Source: Kordiimonadaceae bacterium
GTDB lineage: Bacteria; Pseudomonadota; Alphaproteobacteria; Sphingomonadales; Kordiimonadaceae
NCBI GenBank assembly: GCA_016764715.1
Contig: JAESRJ010000124.1
Coordinates: 2,611 to 8,136, forward strand
DNA length: 5,526 nucleotides
Reading direction: 5' to 3'
A program made the position numbers and the translations under genes. Shown here piece by piece: positions 1-5,379 of the stretch. The notes beneath the pieces were generated by a model, which did not search any database, was not told the DNA's origin, and saw nothing but the letters and a program-made list of their open reading frames with translations. Each line of letters opens with the position of its first letter. The stretch's first letter is position 1.

Positions 1-5
1 CTCAT
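1..5 (-). CDS. Start of next downstream gene (partial, 5 bases only)
   Basis: An ATG at 5-3 overlaps the TGA of the portal gene in an ATGA arrangement, the same coupling seen elsewhere in this operon. Only the start codon and two further bases are inside the window, so the product cannot be read. In Mu-like phages the gene after the DUF935 portal is usually the Mu gp30/SPP1 gp7-type head morphogenesis protein. That identity is inference from gene order alone. Confidence 0.4.
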
Positions 6-1420
6 GGCTGCCCCTCGCTGCCGGCCACCCACTCGCGCACGTTTTGACCGACGAGCTTATCAATAATCGGCATGTCGCCCTCGCTCAAATCCAGCGCATC
101 TAAGGCCGTCTGAAAATCGGCATAGCTCTCGCTCGCTTGCAGCGCCGATAAAATCGCGCTCATCTTGGGCTGCATCATCGTTTGATCGGCGCTCAAAACA
201 GGCGCGGGATTGGCCAGCTTGAGCGATAAAGCGGCGTGCGCAGATTCGGGCGCCTGCGGCTGCACCAACTCAAAATGCTCTTTTTCAAAGCCCAAAACCT
301 GCTCGTAATAATCGGCGGTGAAGCGCACTTGGCCGGTGTCGGCATACATTTTGTCGCGCTCGGCGCGCGCTTTATCAATTTCGGCCTCTTTTTCAAACTC
401 AAACCACAGGCCGCCCTCGTTGCTGATGGCCAGCCCGTAGGCCGCGTTGACGGCCACCAGCGCATCAACGGCATGCTGCACAGCCAGCCCCAAAAGGGTG
501 AGATAAGCGCTGATGCGGTCTTGCCGTGCGGCCTCCTCTGTTTCTTGTGCCGCGCGGCTGGAGTGGGCGAGGTCGGATGTTTTAACCTTGCCCAACAACA
601 CTTTTTGGATGCGCGCGTTTGCCATGCGCTCCAGCTTTTCAAACGCTTCGCCGTTGGCGGTGTTTTGCAGCAGCTCTACGCTCTCGTCGGTGTTGAGCGT
701 GAGCGCGCCGCCCGAAATAAAGTGGTAGAGCTTGCCCACAAAGCTTTTTGCGTCGCCGTTGATTTTGCCCACCATATAGGGTTGGGCGTAGCGCTTAACA
801 AATTGATGCGCATAAAGCCAGCCGTTGCTGCGCACCGACACCGCCGGATAAAGCCGCGCCATCGCCAATTCGCCGGCGGGGTTTTGTGCGGTGGGGCGGT
901 TGATTAACAGCAGGTGCAGCACTTGCGTGTTGAGCAGCTCCTCGCCGCTCTCGCCCTGATAAACCAGCGTGCCATCGCGGCGCGGGGTGTATTTATCCAG
1001 CTCATCGCGGCGGTCGGCCAGGCGCTCCAGCGTGATAAAGCCATCGGCCTCTACTTTATAGATATAGCGGGCCACAGCGTAGCCGTTGAGCCGTGCCGTG
1101 AGCACGAGCTCAATAAAGGCCTCGAGCTGGCGGCGCACGGCGCGATAAATGCGGTCGATTTGAGCGTCATCCGTGCCGTCACCGTAAAGCCGCCAGTTGC
1201 TGGCCATCATGGCTGTGCGCAAATCCTCTTTGCAGCTCTCGACCTCATCGTCAAAATTAACCGCCTCAAACACCTGCTTGCGGCTCAATTGCAGCTTGGC
1301 CAACAGCTCGGCGCTGCTTTGGCCGCTGCTCATAAAATCATCCAGCGCATAGGCGGTGTCGGCCACCAGCGTGTCGATGCGCACTTTTTCCGATTTTTTG
1401 TTTTTGCTCTTGCCAAACAT
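2..1420 (-). CDS. DUF935 family Mu-like portal protein (Mu gp29-like)
   Basis: Complete 472-aa protein that I read as the portal of a Mu-like phage: the dodecameric ring at one prohead vertex through which DNA is pumped and to which terminase docks. The length is close to that usual for DUF935 proteins (about 450-530 aa). Family-like features are a basic N-terminus (residues 1-13, rich in Lys), a helical region around 95-120, the stretch at 195-215 (RSNGWLYAHQFVKRYAQPYM), and the segment at about 271-305 starting IQKVLLGKVKTSD and followed by a polar HSSRAAQETEEAARQD. This corresponds to the 'GQ-T-T...SRA...E..R.D' region that I recall in this family. The start ATG at 1420-1418 is preceded by a weak Shine-Dalgarno-like GTGAG about 7 bases upstream. 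The gene lies 24 bp after the large terminase and ends in an ATGA overlap with the next gene. An uptake sequence (103-114) is embedded near its 3' end. The identification comes from family resemblance plus position after TerL. Confidence 0.88.
   Translation of the reverse strand: MFGKSKNKKSEKVRIDTLVADTAYALDDFMSSGQSSAELLAKLQLSRKQVFEAVNFDDEVESCKEDLRTAMMASNWRLYGDGTDDAQIDRIYRAVRRQLEAFIELVLTARLNGYAVARYIYKVEADGFITLERLADRRDELDKYTPRRDGTLVYQGESGEELLNTQVLHLLLINRPTAQNPAGELAMARLYPAVSVRSNGWLYAHQFVKRYAQPYMVGKINGDAKSFVGKLYHFISGGALTLNTDESVELLQNTANGEAFEKLERMANARIQKVLLGKVKTSDLAHSSRAAQETEEAARQDRISAYLTLLGLAVQHAVDALVAVNAAYGLAISNEGGLWFEFEKEAEIDKARAERDKMYADTGQVRFTADYYEQVLGFEKEHFELVQPQAPESAHAALSLKLANPAPVLSADQTMMQPKMSAILSALQASESYADFQTALDALDLSEGDMPIIDKLVGQNVREWVAGSEGQP
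103..114 (+). repeat. DNA uptake sequence (AG-DUS), inside portal gene
   Basis: A perfect AGGCCGTCTGAA on the plus strand, opposite in orientation to the two other copies. It is fully coding in the portal gene, where it is read on the minus strand as part of Phe-Gln-Thr-Ala-Leu near the C-terminus. In Neisseria this 12-mer is bound by the pilin ComP and favours uptake of the DNA that carries it. Confidence 0.85.
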
Positions 1421-1444
1421 ATCTATCTCACTTTTAACGCCGCT

Positions 1445-3058
1445 TTAAAATTGGGCAAAACTGGGCTCGGGCAGGTCAAAAGCCTGCACATTGGCCGCCG
1501 CCACGCCGCTTTGCGCGGCCATCCAAAGCATATGCAGCGCATCGGGGCCGTCATCGTGGGCGGCGTGCGGAAAATGGCGCAGCTGCTCTATGAGCTCTTT
1601 TTGCTCGGGCAGGATTTTAATCAGGCCGTTGGCAAAATGCGGTTGCAGGCTCTCGATGCGCAACACTTTATCGGTGGCAGGCTTCACGCCGCGCGCGGGC
1701 ACGGCCAAGCCGCGGCGCGCCGAGCGCTTGACCAACTCGTCTTTAAAAAACTCCTGAAATTGCACCGTCTCCACGGTCCACACTTGGCAGCCGTACTCTT
1801 TATGCAGCGCAATCACATCCTCAATAATCAAATCAGGCAGGCGGCGCTTGATTTTGGCCTCGGCCACATACAAGATGCCGGTCGATTTTTGATAAGCGCC
1901 CACCAAAATAGCGCTGGGGTCGCGCCCTGCGCCGGCCTTGCCGAGCGAGGGGTCGATAGCGCCGTAATAAACCACATCGGCCGGCAATGTTTTGTAGTAG
2001 CAATTGTCGATAATGTCGGCAAAGGGTGAGTCATCGCCGCTGGCGGGGTCGTTTTGATACTCGCAGGCAAACGAGCGCAGGCCGATTTTGGCGCGGATGC
2101 GCATCAGCACCTCGATGCCGCGCGCCGCCCAGGATGTAATCGCGCCTTGCTGCATGGCCTCGGTGTTGGCCGCATAAAATGCATCGGCGGCCTGCTCGCC
2201 CTCGTTGCGGTAGATGGTCTCCCACGCCTCCCACAAATCGATATTGTCGGGCCAGCGCACCACCGCTTTAAATTTTTTGCTGCGCCAAAACTTATTGGCC
2301 AGCGTGCGCGAGAGCACGCTGTCGTAATGCAGCACGGTGCCGATATACACAATGTCAAACTTTTTGCCGGGGCCGCCCAAAGGCTCGATGGTTTTTTCTA
2401 TCCAGCGCTGCAACTTGTCGCGCTGGGCGGGGTTTTCCACCTGCTCGTCATTCTCGATGTCGTCGAGGATGCACAAATCGGGGCGGTAGGGGCCGTGGCG
2501 CATGCCGCGCAATTTTTTGCCCGAGCCTGCCACCTGCACTTTTACACCGTTGGCCGTCACCGCCGTGCCTGCCTGCCACACTTTGCCGGCGCCCGCCGCC
2601 TCGGGGAAATCGGCGCCAATGCGCGGGTTAAACTCCAGCTCGGCCTTGACGGTCTCCAGCATCGGATAGGCTTGGTCGATGCTGTCCATCACAATCACCG
2701 TAAAATGGGTGCGGGCGGTAACGATGCGCCAAAGCGTGTACATCTGCGTGACCAATGTTGTTTTGGATTCGCCGCGCGGTGCGGCCACGGCCAGCGATTG
2801 CGATAACGGATTGGCCGCCATGTCGGGCAGCTCGGCAAACAAAAAGCGGTGCAAATCCGATTGACTGCCGCTACTGATATAGTGAGGGAAATAGTTTTTT
2901 GTAAAATACTCATAGCCGCCCACAGGATCTAAAACCTTTTCGCGCCGCGCCTTGATGTCTTCGGGCGCGGTCGAAAAGCCCTCCACCTCCGCCTCAATGG
3001 TGCGGCGCAGCTCTGCGGCGTATTCTTCAAGCTCGCGGAAAAATTCTTTTGATTTCAT
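1445..3058 (-). CDS. Phage terminase large subunit (Mu gp28-like TerL)
   Basis: Complete 537-aa ATP-driven packaging motor and headful nuclease. The N-terminal ATPase domain shows a Walker A-like motif at residues 93-101 (APRGESKTT), a Walker B at 195-202 (LCILDDIE, with D199, D200 and E202 as acidic candidates) and a coupling-type motif III at about 236-244 (IVYIGTVLH). The C-terminal RNase H-like nuclease domain starts near residue 363 (VYYGAIDPSLG, with D369 as a metal ligand). It continues with WTVET around 427-431 (E430) and ends with HDDGPDAL at 501-508 (D502, D503 or D506). All expected catalytic acids appear present, so the enzyme looks intact. The ATG at 3058-3056 is the only plausible start, because an in-frame TGA lies one codon upstream, inside an uptake sequence. 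No clear Shine-Dalgarno precedes it. The gene is separated from the small terminase by a methyltransferase gene. It ends 24 bp before the portal gene. Confidence 0.95.
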   Translation of the reverse strand: MKSKEFFRELEEYAAELRRTIEAEVEGFSTAPEDIKARREKVLDPVGGYEYFTKNYFPHYISSGSQSDLHRFLFAELPDMAANPLSQSLAVAAPRGESKTTLVTQMYTLWRIVTARTHFTVIVMDSIDQAYPMLETVKAELEFNPRIGADFPEAAGAGKVWQAGTAVTANGVKVQVAGSGKKLRGMRHGPYRPDLCILDDIENDEQVENPAQRDKLQRWIEKTIEPLGGPGKKFDIVYIGTVLHYDSVLSRTLANKFWRSKKFKAVVRWPDNIDLWEAWETIYRNEGEQAADAFYAANTEAMQQGAITSWAARGIEVLMRIRAKIGLRSFACEYQNDPASGDDSPFADIIDNCYYKTLPADVVYYGAIDPSLGKAGAGRDPSAILVGAYQKSTGILYVAEAKIKRRLPDLIIEDVIALHKEYGCQVWTVETVQFQEFFKDELVKRSARRGLAVPARGVKPATDKVLRIESLQPHFANGLIKILPEQKELIEQLRHFPHAAHDDGPDALHMLWMAAQSGVAAANVQAFDLPEPSFAQF

Positions 3059-3149
3059 GTTTCAGACGGCCTATGGTATTATTTTTGTCAAGTGGATTGG
3101 GGGGCACCCTAGTCGGCGTTACAGCTCCGGTTTCGGGGCTTTTCGCTTT
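3059..3149. other. 91-bp intergenic gap between methyltransferase and large terminase
   Basis: This is the only sizeable noncoding stretch in an otherwise tightly packed operon. It holds one complete uptake sequence (3061-3072) and the last base of a second one. It also holds a TTGACA hexamer on the minus strand (3092-3087) with no convincing -10 box at 16-18 bp, a run of six G (3099-3104) and a short hairpin (3123-3140). No ORF is supported here. It may be a leftover of the event that placed the methyltransferase gene, or a site of internal RNA control between the packaging genes. Neither can be decided from the sequence. Confidence 0.6.
3061..3072 (-). repeat. DNA uptake sequence (AG-DUS) directly upstream of large terminase
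   Basis: A perfect AGGCCGTCTGAA on the minus strand, ending two bases before the terminase ATG. It therefore occupies the position where a ribosome-binding site would normally be. The TGA inside it is in frame with the terminase and blocks any further N-terminal extension. It has the same orientation as the copy at 3149-3160, 88 bp away, so the pair forms a direct rather than inverted repeat and cannot fold into the usual DUS-pair terminator. Confidence 0.9.
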
Positions 3150-3150
3150 T
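3123..3150 (+). terminator. Possible weak hairpin with T-rich tail, plus strand
   Basis: On the plus strand, AGCTCCG (3123-3129) can pair with CGGGGCT (3134-3140) around a GTTT loop with one G-U pair. A T-rich tail follows (3141-3150). It resembles a small intrinsic terminator for antisense transcription coming from the terminase side. On the minus strand, the sense direction of the genes, the stem has a C-A mismatch and no T run, so it should not end the operon transcript. The stem is short and could be chance. Confidence 0.25.
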
Positions 3151-3160
3151 CAGACGGCCT
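3149..3160 (-). repeat. DNA uptake sequence (AG-DUS) supplying the methyltransferase stop codon
   Basis: A perfect AGGCCGTCTGAA on the minus strand. Its GCC GTC TGA is read in frame as the last two residues (Ala-Val) and the stop of the methyltransferase. The uptake sequence therefore defines the C-terminus of that protein. It lies 88 bp from, and in the same orientation as, the copy at 3061-3072. Confidence 0.9.
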
Positions 3161-3998
3161 GTAAGTTATAAATCATGTTGTCTTTGTAGGCGGCAGAGGC
3201 ATTAACACGGCCAACACGATGCTTAACCACCGCGCCCTCAAATTTATGCCGCCACTCATGCGGCCGCGATTTTTTAAGGTAATCAACATAAGCCGGCAGC
3301 TCGCTGCAGCTGCCGCTAAAAAACACAAACGGCGGCGCCACGCTGTCCATCAGCTCTAAAAATGCCACCATGTCAAAATATTTGCTGTTGGCATACATGC
3401 CCTGCATGGTTTTGATATAAGGCGGGTCAAACACAAACAGCGTTTTTTCGGCGCGGTATTTTTGCAGCAGCTCGCGATAATCGGCCGCCTCGATAATCAG
3501 GCCGTCTAAATAGCCATCGGCGTTGTAATCGGTTTTGGCCACACGGCTCCACAGGTCGCGCGCGTTCAAAATTTTTTCTAGCGGCTTCCAGTCGCCGCCA
3601 AAGCAGAGCCAGGCATTTAAGCAGCCGATGTCGATATAGCCGCCGGCTGCCTGATGCGCCAAAATGGCGGTGCGGATTTGCCCGGCAATCTCGGCGCTCA
3701 AGCTGCCATCTTTAGGCATCGGGGCAAGCAGGCGGTGGATTTCGCGGCGCAGCACATTGGTGCTGTCGATATTGGCCAGCCGCTCGCTGTAATTGTCGTA
3801 ATCGTTATAAATCACGCGGGCTTTGGGTTTTGCGCGCTTGGCGGTGTGGGCCAAGAGGCCGCTGCCGCCAAACACATCCACAATCGTCCAGCCCTCGCCA
3901 TCGCCCTCAATCTCGGCCAACATGGCTTTAAAATCTTTTAAAAACAGCCGCTTTTGGCCGATAAAAGGCAGCGGTGCGGCTTTATAATTTTTGGTCAT
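3150..3998 (-). CDS. D12-class adenine-specific DNA methyltransferase (Dam-like fold)
   Basis: Complete 282-aa enzyme expected to transfer a methyl group from S-adenosylmethionine to the N6 of adenine. Near the N-terminus, PFIGQKR (11-17) matches the 'P(F/W)xGxK' motif X of the D12 group. VDVFGGSGLL at 40-49 is the AdoMet-binding motif I. NDYD at 65-68 is the usual acidic ribose-contact site. FDPPYI at 190-195 contains the catalytic DPPY (191-194). The motif order X-I-IV is that of alpha/D12 enzymes such as Dam, and the length fits the family (about 260-290 aa). The target sequence cannot be read from the protein; GATC is one possibility. A Shine-Dalgarno AAGGA (4008-4004) overlaps the stop of the small terminase, 5 bases before the ATG, so the gene is coupled to the operon. 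No partner endonuclease is visible, so it is probably an orphan phage enzyme that protects DNA or alters regulation. Its stop codon lies inside an uptake sequence. Confidence 0.9.
   Translation of the reverse strand: MTKNYKAAPLPFIGQKRLFLKDFKAMLAEIEGDGEGWTIVDVFGGSGLLAHTAKRAKPKARVIYNDYDNYSERLANIDSTNVLRREIHRLLAPMPKDGSLSAEIAGQIRTAILAHQAAGGYIDIGCLNAWLCFGGDWKPLEKILNARDLWSRVAKTDYNADGYLDGLIIEAADYRELLQKYRAEKTLFVFDPPYIKTMQGMYANSKYFDMVAFLELMDSVAPPFVFFSGSCSELPAYVDYLKKSRPHEWRHKFEGAVVKHRVGRVNASAAYKDNMIYNLQAV
3499..3510 (+). repeat. Near-match to AG-DUS (11 of 12) inside methyltransferase gene
   Basis: AGGCCGTCTAAA on the plus strand differs from the AG-DUS only at position 10 (G to A). It is coding on the other strand (Leu-Asp-Gly-Leu). 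It may be a decayed uptake sequence or chance. A mismatch in the conserved core is expected to weaken ComP binding. Confidence 0.35.
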
Positions 3999-4003
3999 CC
4001 CTA

Positions 4004-4008
4004 TCCTT
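4004..4008 (-). promoter_or_regulatory. Shine-Dalgarno of the methyltransferase gene
   Basis: AAGGA lies 5 bases before the methyltransferase ATG and shares bases with the TAA stop of the small terminase. The methyltransferase is therefore set up for translation from the same message, with possible coupling to the small terminase. Confidence 0.65.
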
Positions 4009-4507
4009 AAGCAAATCGTTTTTGCAGCTCGGGCGCAAATGCCTGAATCATGTCGATAAAATCCATCGCCCGTGCGGGGTGGCGCTCGCGCACATAATCG
4101 CCAAAGGCGCGCACGGTCTCCATCGCCACCGCCAGCCGGTTGGTTTCCGGCAACACTTTGGCGCTGGCGCTCACCGCCTTGTTAAACGCATCGGCCATGC
4201 TGGTGAGCATCTGCACTTTTTCTGCGGGCGGTTGGCTGTTGTCGGCATTGAGCTGCTCAATCACCGCCTGATATTGGATCATTAGGCCGGTAAAGATGGC
4301 GCGGGCGATTTCTTCGGCGCCGCCCGATGCCATTACATGAGCGGTTTTAACCTTGTCCCAATCATCGCCCTTGGCTTTATCGGCGCTTTTCCAGCGCCGC
4401 GCCGTGCCGATGGGAACTTCGGCTTGCAGCGCCGCCATCTCCAGCGGCAGCTGCTCAAACACATAAAGCCGGCGCACTTTTTCGCGGGCATCTTGCGGGT
4501 GGGCCAT
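4007..4507 (-). CDS. DUF1804 family protein, Mu-like terminase small subunit
   Basis: Complete 166-aa protein resembling the DUF1804 family of Mu-like prophages, which occupies the small-terminase position. The N-terminal part (residues about 7-41) reads as a helix-turn-helix: helix REKVRRLYVFEQ, then LEMAALQAEV, a turn at PIG and the recognition-type helix TARRWKSADK. This suits specific binding to phage DNA before cleavage by the large subunit. The rest (about 55-166) is mostly helical and probably drives oligomerisation and contact with TerL. The start ATG at 4507 follows the upstream stop by one base (TGATATG), and only a weak GGCGG lies upstream, so translation is probably coupled. In many Mu-like phages this gene is followed directly by the large subunit; here a methyltransferase gene separates them. 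The role as small terminase is inferred from the HTH and position; I recall no direct biochemical proof for the family. Confidence 0.75.
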   Translation of the reverse strand: MAHPQDAREKVRRLYVFEQLPLEMAALQAEVPIGTARRWKSADKAKGDDWDKVKTAHVMASGGAEEIARAIFTGLMIQYQAVIEQLNADNSQPPAEKVQMLTSMADAFNKAVSASAKVLPETNRLAVAMETVRAFGDYVRERHPARAMDFIDMIQAFAPELQKRFA

Positions 4508-4508
4508 A

Positions 4509-4763
4509 TCAGCCGCCGATCTGCGCTTTAATCAGCGCCAAGCCTGCCTGTATCATGCCGGCGGCGGCTCCTGCCGCGCCGCCTGCTGCGGTGCCGGCCA
4601 ATGCGCCGGCAATCGCGCCATGCTTGCGTGCGGCGGATTTGGTGTCTTGGTGGATTTTTTTAAGCGTTTTTTCCTGCGCGGCTTGGTTATCCAAAATCTT
4701 TTGGTTTTGCTCCTCGATGCGGTGCAAAATATCGCGCGTGCTGTCGCCTGTTTGGTAAGTCAT
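4509..4763 (-). CDS. Small glycine-zipper protein with N-terminal coiled coil
   Basis: Complete 84-aa protein of no family I can name. Residues about 9-43 form a charged, probably coiled-coil helix (ILHRIEEQNQKILDNQAAQE followed by lysine-rich turns). Residues 49-82 are Gly/Ala-rich and hydrophobic, with glycines at 49, 53, 57, 61, 65 and 69. This is an uninterrupted glycine zipper of the kind used for tight helix packing in membranes. There is no cleavable signal peptide. The ATG overlaps the stop of the DUF2730 gene (ATGA) and has a good Shine-Dalgarno GGAAGG at 4776-4771, 7 bases upstream. It is followed after 1 bp by the small terminase. Possible roles are a membrane-inserting accessory of the adjacent lysis genes, or a virion or packaging partner that uses the zipper to oligomerise. 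I cannot choose between these. Confidence 0.8.
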   Translation of the reverse strand: MTYQTGDSTRDILHRIEEQNQKILDNQAAQEKTLKKIHQDTKSAARKHGAIAGALAGTAAGGAAGAAAGMIQAGLALIKAQIGG

Positions 4764-5041
4764 TTGTCTGCCTTCCGGTCGAGCTTGTCGGCCACTTGTT
4801 TGATGTCTTGGCGGATTTCACGCAGCAGCAGCATGGTGTTGTCGCCGTTGGTTTGCAGCGCAGCAATATCGGCCTTATAGCCCACCTCCACCGCGTGCAG
4901 CTTGGTTTGCAGCGCGGCGGCGCGGCTGTCGGCGGCGGCGAGCCGGTCGGCGACATGCTTAATGTAAATCCACAGCGCAGCCGTTAAAATCGCCCACGCT
5001 GCCTGAAACGCAAATTTAAAATCAATCACGAGCTCATTCAT
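4760..5041 (-). CDS. DUF2730 family small membrane-anchored coiled-coil protein
   Basis: Complete 93-aa protein. One N-terminal membrane segment spans about residues 9-28 (KFAFQAAWAILTAALWIYIK), followed by a long heptad-patterned helix to the C-terminus that is rich in Ala, Leu, Lys and Asp. This architecture, size and position before the terminase genes match the DUF2730 proteins of Mu-like phages (Mu gp25-type). Their function is not established as far as I know; a role near lysis or head assembly at the inner membrane is possible. The start at 5041 overlaps the upstream stop (ATGA) and has a GGAGA (5055-5051) about 9 bases upstream. Its own stop overlaps the next start in the same way. 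Assignment is by architecture and synteny and not by a diagnostic motif. Confidence 0.75.
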   Translation of the reverse strand: MNELVIDFKFAFQAAWAILTAALWIYIKHVADRLAAADSRAAALQTKLHAVEVGYKADIAALQTNGDNTMLLLREIRQDIKQVADKLDRKADK

Positions 5042-5379
5042 TGGGGCACATCTCCAAAGCGGATTTCCGCGCTGATTTCGGGGCGGTGGCGCGGTGACAC
5101 ATGCAGCGCAGCGCCCTCGGTGGCCACATCAAAATAACCGCTTAAAAATTGGCTCACGGCGGCAAATTGATGCTCAAAAGCAATCAGTCCGATCTCCACG
5201 TTAAACACCACATCAAAATCACGGCTCATGCCCATCTCGTGCGGCCAGCTCGTTTGCGAGAGCAGGCGGTCGAGCTGCAACACAAAGGCCTCTTGCTCGC
5301 GCGCTTTGGCTAGACCCATCTCCATGCCGGCGTGGCGCACATTAAGCTGGCGGTTGACCAGCTCGCGGTATTGGCTCAT
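5038..5379 (-). CDS. Hypothetical protein, 113 aa, late-operon gene
   Basis: Protein that I do not recognise. The N-terminal third (residues 3-40) is helical and charged. The C-terminal part reads as beta strands (FDVVFNVEIGLIAF and AALHVSPRHRPEISAEIRFG), giving a small alpha-plus-beta protein. There is no signal peptide, membrane segment or cysteine. A longer reading from an ATG at 5400 would add seven residues. The ATG at 5379 is preferred because a perfect AGGAGG lies 6 bases before it and because that ATG overlaps the stop of the upstream gene (ATGA), as at other junctions here. The 3' end overlaps the DUF2730 start by 4 bp. Its position between an Rz1-like gene and DUF2730 suggests a Mu-like accessory or lysis-linked gene. 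I infer no function. Confidence 0.8.
   Translation of the reverse strand: MSQYRELVNRQLNVRHAGMEMGLAKAREQEAFVLQLDRLLSQTSWPHEMGMSRDFDVVFNVEIGLIAFEHQFAAVSQFLSGYFDVATEGAALHVSPRHRPEISAEIRFGDVPQ

Noticed and set aside
236..907. Plus-strand open frame (223 aa) opposite the portal gene
   Set aside because: Antisense shadow of the DUF935 coding region, with no motif and no independent start signal.
914..2029. Long plus-strand open frame (371 aa) across the portal and terminase genes
   Set aside because: It runs antisense across two well-identified genes and the gap between them, and its product is rich in His, Ala, Leu, Gln and Arg with no recognisable domain. This is typical of a mirror frame opposite GC-biased coding sequence.
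2054..2806. Plus-strand open frame (250 aa) opposite the terminase gene
   Set aside because: Shadow of the TerL reading frame, which has all expected ATPase and nuclease motifs on the other strand.
3087..3092. TTGACA on the minus strand as a possible promoter for the large terminase
   Set aside because: It is a perfect -35 hexamer, but the 16-18 bp spaced positions give GC-rich bases from the uptake sequence and not a -10 box; the TAATAC nearby is only 5 bp away.
3099..3104. Run of six G as a possible phase-variation tract
   Set aside because: Too short compared with the longer homopolymers that vary in Neisseria, and it is not inside a reading frame or between promoter boxes.
4687..4956. 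Minus-strand 89-aa frame overlapping the DUF2730 and glycine-zipper genes
   Set aside because: Out-of-frame reading rich in Pro, Thr and Cys; both overlapped genes have good starts and fit the ATGA-coupled chain.
4998..5009. ACGCTGCCTGAA, one base away from the uptake-sequence dialect of Simonsiella
   Set aside because: A single imperfect match inside coding sequence, while three perfect AG-DUS copies define the dialect; most likely chance.
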